Shown here: positions 4,644 to 6,048 of the stretch, piece by piece
Numbering within the stretch: the first letter of the stretch is position 1
Layout of the letters: every line of letters starts with the position of its first letter
Source of the DNA: Actinomycetota bacterium
GTDB taxonomy: Bacteria; Actinomycetota; Thermoleophilia; Solirubrobacterales; Solirubrobacteraceae
Assembly (NCBI GenBank): GCA_005788585.1
Contig: SYBY01000414.1
Coordinates: forward strand, 1-6,048
Direction: 5' to 3'
DNA length: 6,048 nucleotides
Notes under the pieces: generated by a model
Told to the model about the DNA's origin: nothing
Databases searched by the model: none
Seen by the model: the letters and a program-made list of their open reading frames with translations, nothing else
Program-made: the position numbers and the translations under genes

Positions 4644-5946
4644 GTTCCGTCGCCTTCGCGGCGTCGAGGAGCCCGGCGCCGTACCGGGTGTCGTACCCCT
4701 TCGATCCGAGGTCGCGGGCGGTGCGCTTGAGGTGGGAGCTCAGCTGGGACGGCGTGGGCTTGTCGCCCAGCACCTTGGACGCGATGACGAGTGCCGCCGT
4801 CGCGGAGACGTGCGGGGCCGCCATCGACGTGCCCTCGTACGTGCCCGGAAGGCCGAAGGCCCGGACCGAGCCGGTCAGCGTCAGCTGGTAGATCGGCCGG
4901 CCGATCTCCGACGGCTTGCACTGCGGCTCGCCGGTGGTGCTGGCGTCCTGGCCGCCGCCGGGCGCGACGATGTCCAGACCGCGGCCCTCGTTGCTGAACT
5001 CCGACAGGCAGCCGCGCTCCGTCGTCGCGCCGACGGCGAGCACGTTGCTGGCGCGTGCGGGCCACGCCACGTTGCGGAAGCCCTCGTTGCCCGAGGCGCC
5101 GACGACGAGGACACCCTTCCGGCGGGCCTCGGCGATCGCCTCCAGGAGCTCCGGGATCTCACCCGACGTGATCTCCGGGGAGAACTCCAGGGACAGGTTG
5201 ATGACGTCGGCGCCGCGCCGGGTCGCGAAGCGCACGCCCTTGGCGATCGCCAGCGCGTCGCCCTCGCCGATCGTGTCAAGGACGCGGATCGGCATGATGC
5301 GCGCGCCGTACGCGAGGCCGGTCAGGCCGACCTTGTTGTTCGTCGCCTCGCCGATGGTCGAGGCGACGTGCGTGCCGTGGCCGTTGTGGTCGTCGGGGTG
5401 GGTGTCGTTGTCGACGAAGTCGTAGCCGGCGACGAAGTCCTTCGAGGTGAAGTCCGGCGACCGGCGGAAGCGTCCTGCGGTGCGGTACGCGACGCCCGTG
5501 TCGAGCACCGCGACGACGACCCCGCGGCCGCCGCGCCCGCCCGCGTTCGCGGCGTTCGCCCACGCACGTGGCGCATTGACGCTGTACGGACCGGTGAAGT
5601 TCCACTGCAGCTCCTGCCAGCCCTTCCCGCTGCCGGGATCGTTGGGGACGAGCTCGGCGGGCGGAGCCTGGCGCGCGGCCGCGATCCGCGCCACGGGGTT
5701 CGGTGCTGCGCTCCTCACGAGGTCGGGACGCGACCGCAGCGCGCGGACAGTCGTCGCAACCTCACGGTCACCGCCGACCTGCACGACGTTCGCCGCGCCG
5801 TGCTTGGGCGCCACCACGACCTCGCCCTGGCGGTACGCGTCGCCCGCGGCCGCAGCGGGGGCGGCGCAGAGGCCGGCCGCGAGAGCGGCGACGGCGCACG
5901 TGATCGCAAGGCGAGACATGGTCCACTGAGGAAACAGCGCCGGCAT
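4627..5946 (-). CDS. Secreted subtilisin-like serine protease (peptidase family S8)
   Basis: A 439-residue exported endopeptidase. Catalytic residues are Asp149 (AVLDTGVAY), His190 (NGHGTHVAST), oxyanion Asn287 (GASGNEGF) and Ser374 (GTSMAAPHVS), all in canonical context and order. A signal peptide is clear: basic start, hydrophobic run LAITCAVAALAAGLCAAPAAAA, with cleavage likely near residue 34. Residues about 40-85, with VVVAPKHG and a PNPV end, resemble the propeptide that folds and inhibits S8 enzymes. NDPGSGKGWQELQWN (102-116) leads into the catalytic domain. No C-terminal domain or anchor is seen, so it is probably a free exoprotease. Two mature cysteines (313, 343) might form a disulfide. 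Start choice: ATG 5946 has AGGAA 7 bases upstream. ATG 5919 would give a tidier signal peptide (MSRLAIT...) but lacks a Shine-Dalgarno. ATG 6003 is unlikely, because it would overlap the divergent gene at 5963. Confidence 0.93.
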   Translation of the reverse strand: MPALFPQWTMSRLAITCAVAALAAGLCAAPAAAAGDAYRQGEVVVAPKHGAANVVQVGGDREVATTVRALRSRPDLVRSAAPNPVARIAAARQAPPAELVPNDPGSGKGWQELQWNFTGPYSVNAPRAWANAANAGGRGGRGVVVAVLDTGVAYRTAGRFRRSPDFTSKDFVAGYDFVDNDTHPDDHNGHGTHVASTIGEATNNKVGLTGLAYGARIMPIRVLDTIGEGDALAIAKGVRFATRRGADVINLSLEFSPEITSGEIPELLEAIAEARRKGVLVVGASGNEGFRNVAWPARASNVLAVGATTERGCLSEFSNEGRGLDIVAPGGGQDASTTGEPQCKPSEIGRPIYQLTLTGSVRAFGLPGTYEGTSMAAPHVSATAALVIASKVLGDKPTPSQLSSHLKRTARDLGSKGYDTRYGAGLLDAAKATEPTSSG

Positions 5947-5953
5947 GCGAAAG

Positions 5954-5959
5954 TTCCTA
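5954..5959 (-). promoter_or_regulatory. AGGAA ribosome-binding site or TAGGAA -10 box for the protease gene
   Basis: On the minus strand TAGGAA ends 7 bases before ATG 5946. The AGGAA core at this distance is a good Shine-Dalgarno and favours 5946 over 5919. The full hexamer also resembles the TAGGAT box before the glycosyltransferase at 561 and could be a leaderless -10. The sequence cannot separate the two readings. The site lies in the 16-bp gap to the divergent tadA-like gene. Confidence 0.45.
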
Positions 5960-5962
5960 GAA

Positions 5963-6048
5963 ATGGCCGGTTCCCGCTTCTTTGCTCGAGATGAGCACTT
6001 CATGCGGCTCGCGATCCGCGAAGCGGAGCGTGCCCTGGAACATGATGA
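5963..6048 (+). CDS. tadA: Probable tRNA-specific adenosine deaminase, N-terminal fragment (3' end beyond right edge)
   Basis: Only 28 codons plus two bases are present. They read MAGSRFFARDEHF then MRLAIREAERALEHD. This matches the first helix of TadA, where a (D/E)-x-F/Y-M-R-x-A-x-x-E-A-x-x-A pattern precedes the strand with PVGAV. TadA deaminates A34 to inosine in the tRNA-Arg(ACG) anticodon. The zinc-binding HAE and PCxxC motifs would lie beyond the edge, so another cytidine/deoxycytidylate deaminase-fold protein is possible. ATG 5963 is the furthest-upstream in-frame ATG I find. An internal ATG at 6002 would cut into the helix. The only Shine-Dalgarno candidate is a weak GAAAG at 5949-5953. 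Its start is 16 bp from the divergent protease start, so its promoter probably lies inside the protease gene's 5' end. Confidence 0.75.
   Translation, partial: MAGSRFFARDEHFMRLAIREAERALEHD

Noticed and set aside
5827..5946. Protease as a lipoprotein (Cys27 in LAAGLCAAP)
   Set aside because: The residues before Cys27 (A-G-L) do not fit a lipobox, which needs Ala, Gly or Ser at -1. A normal signal peptidase I site with an AAAA stretch follows.
4732..5994. Long plus-strand open frame (420 codons) opposite the protease
   Set aside because: The S8 catalytic motifs on the minus strand are decisive. The plus-strand translation is low-complexity Arg/Ala/Asp sequence.
1..6048. Mobile elements, CRISPR arrays, tRNA or rRNA genes
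   Set aside because: I saw no spaced direct repeats, transposase-like motifs, terminal inverted repeats, cloverleaf sequences or rRNA signatures on either strand.

Overview
The window is very GC-rich, densely packed bacterial DNA. Codons strongly prefer G or C at the third position, and several starts are preceded by a TAnnnT-like hexamer only 6-8 bases upstream, as on leaderless actinobacterial mRNAs. These traits suggest a high-GC actinobacterium; a soil Thermoleophilia/Solirubrobacterales-type organism is my guess from overall style, not something the sequence proves. I see no mobile element, CRISPR array, tRNA or rRNA.

Layout. (1) Bases 1-509, minus: 5' end of a sugar-phosphate nucleotidyltransferase gene, running off the left edge. 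(2) Bases 561-2164, plus: a GT4-type glycosyltransferase, a 112-aa protein of unknown function translationally coupled to it by a GTGA overlap, and a 29-aa single-span membrane miniprotein with its own -10-like box. A hairpin at 2193-2215 separates this block from the next. (3) Bases 4140-2237, minus: a CpsB/YwqE-type PHP-domain tyrosine phosphatase, then a second GT4-type glycosyltransferase joined to it by an ATGA overlap. (4) Bases 4200-4643, plus: an ATP-binding-type universal stress protein, divergent from the phosphatase. (5) Bases 5946-4627, minus: a secreted subtilisin-like (S8) protease whose 3' end overlaps the 3' end of the stress-protein gene by 17 bp. (6) Bases 5963-6048, plus: the first 28 codons of a gene that looks like tadA, the tRNA adenosine deaminase, cut by the right edge.

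How the genes fit together. Regions 1-3 read as part of a cell-surface polysaccharide locus: a nucleotidyltransferase to make an NDP-sugar, two glycosyltransferases to use such sugars, and a phosphatase of the family that controls polymer length and export through tyrosine (BY-) kinases in capsule systems. No kinase, flippase or polymerase is visible, so the pathway is incomplete here. The stress protein, protease and tadA look like ordinary neighbours rather than parts of that pathway. I do not see a clearly new system. The least explained items are the 112-aa and 29-aa proteins behind the first glycosyltransferase and the departures of both glycosyltransferases from the usual EX7E motif.
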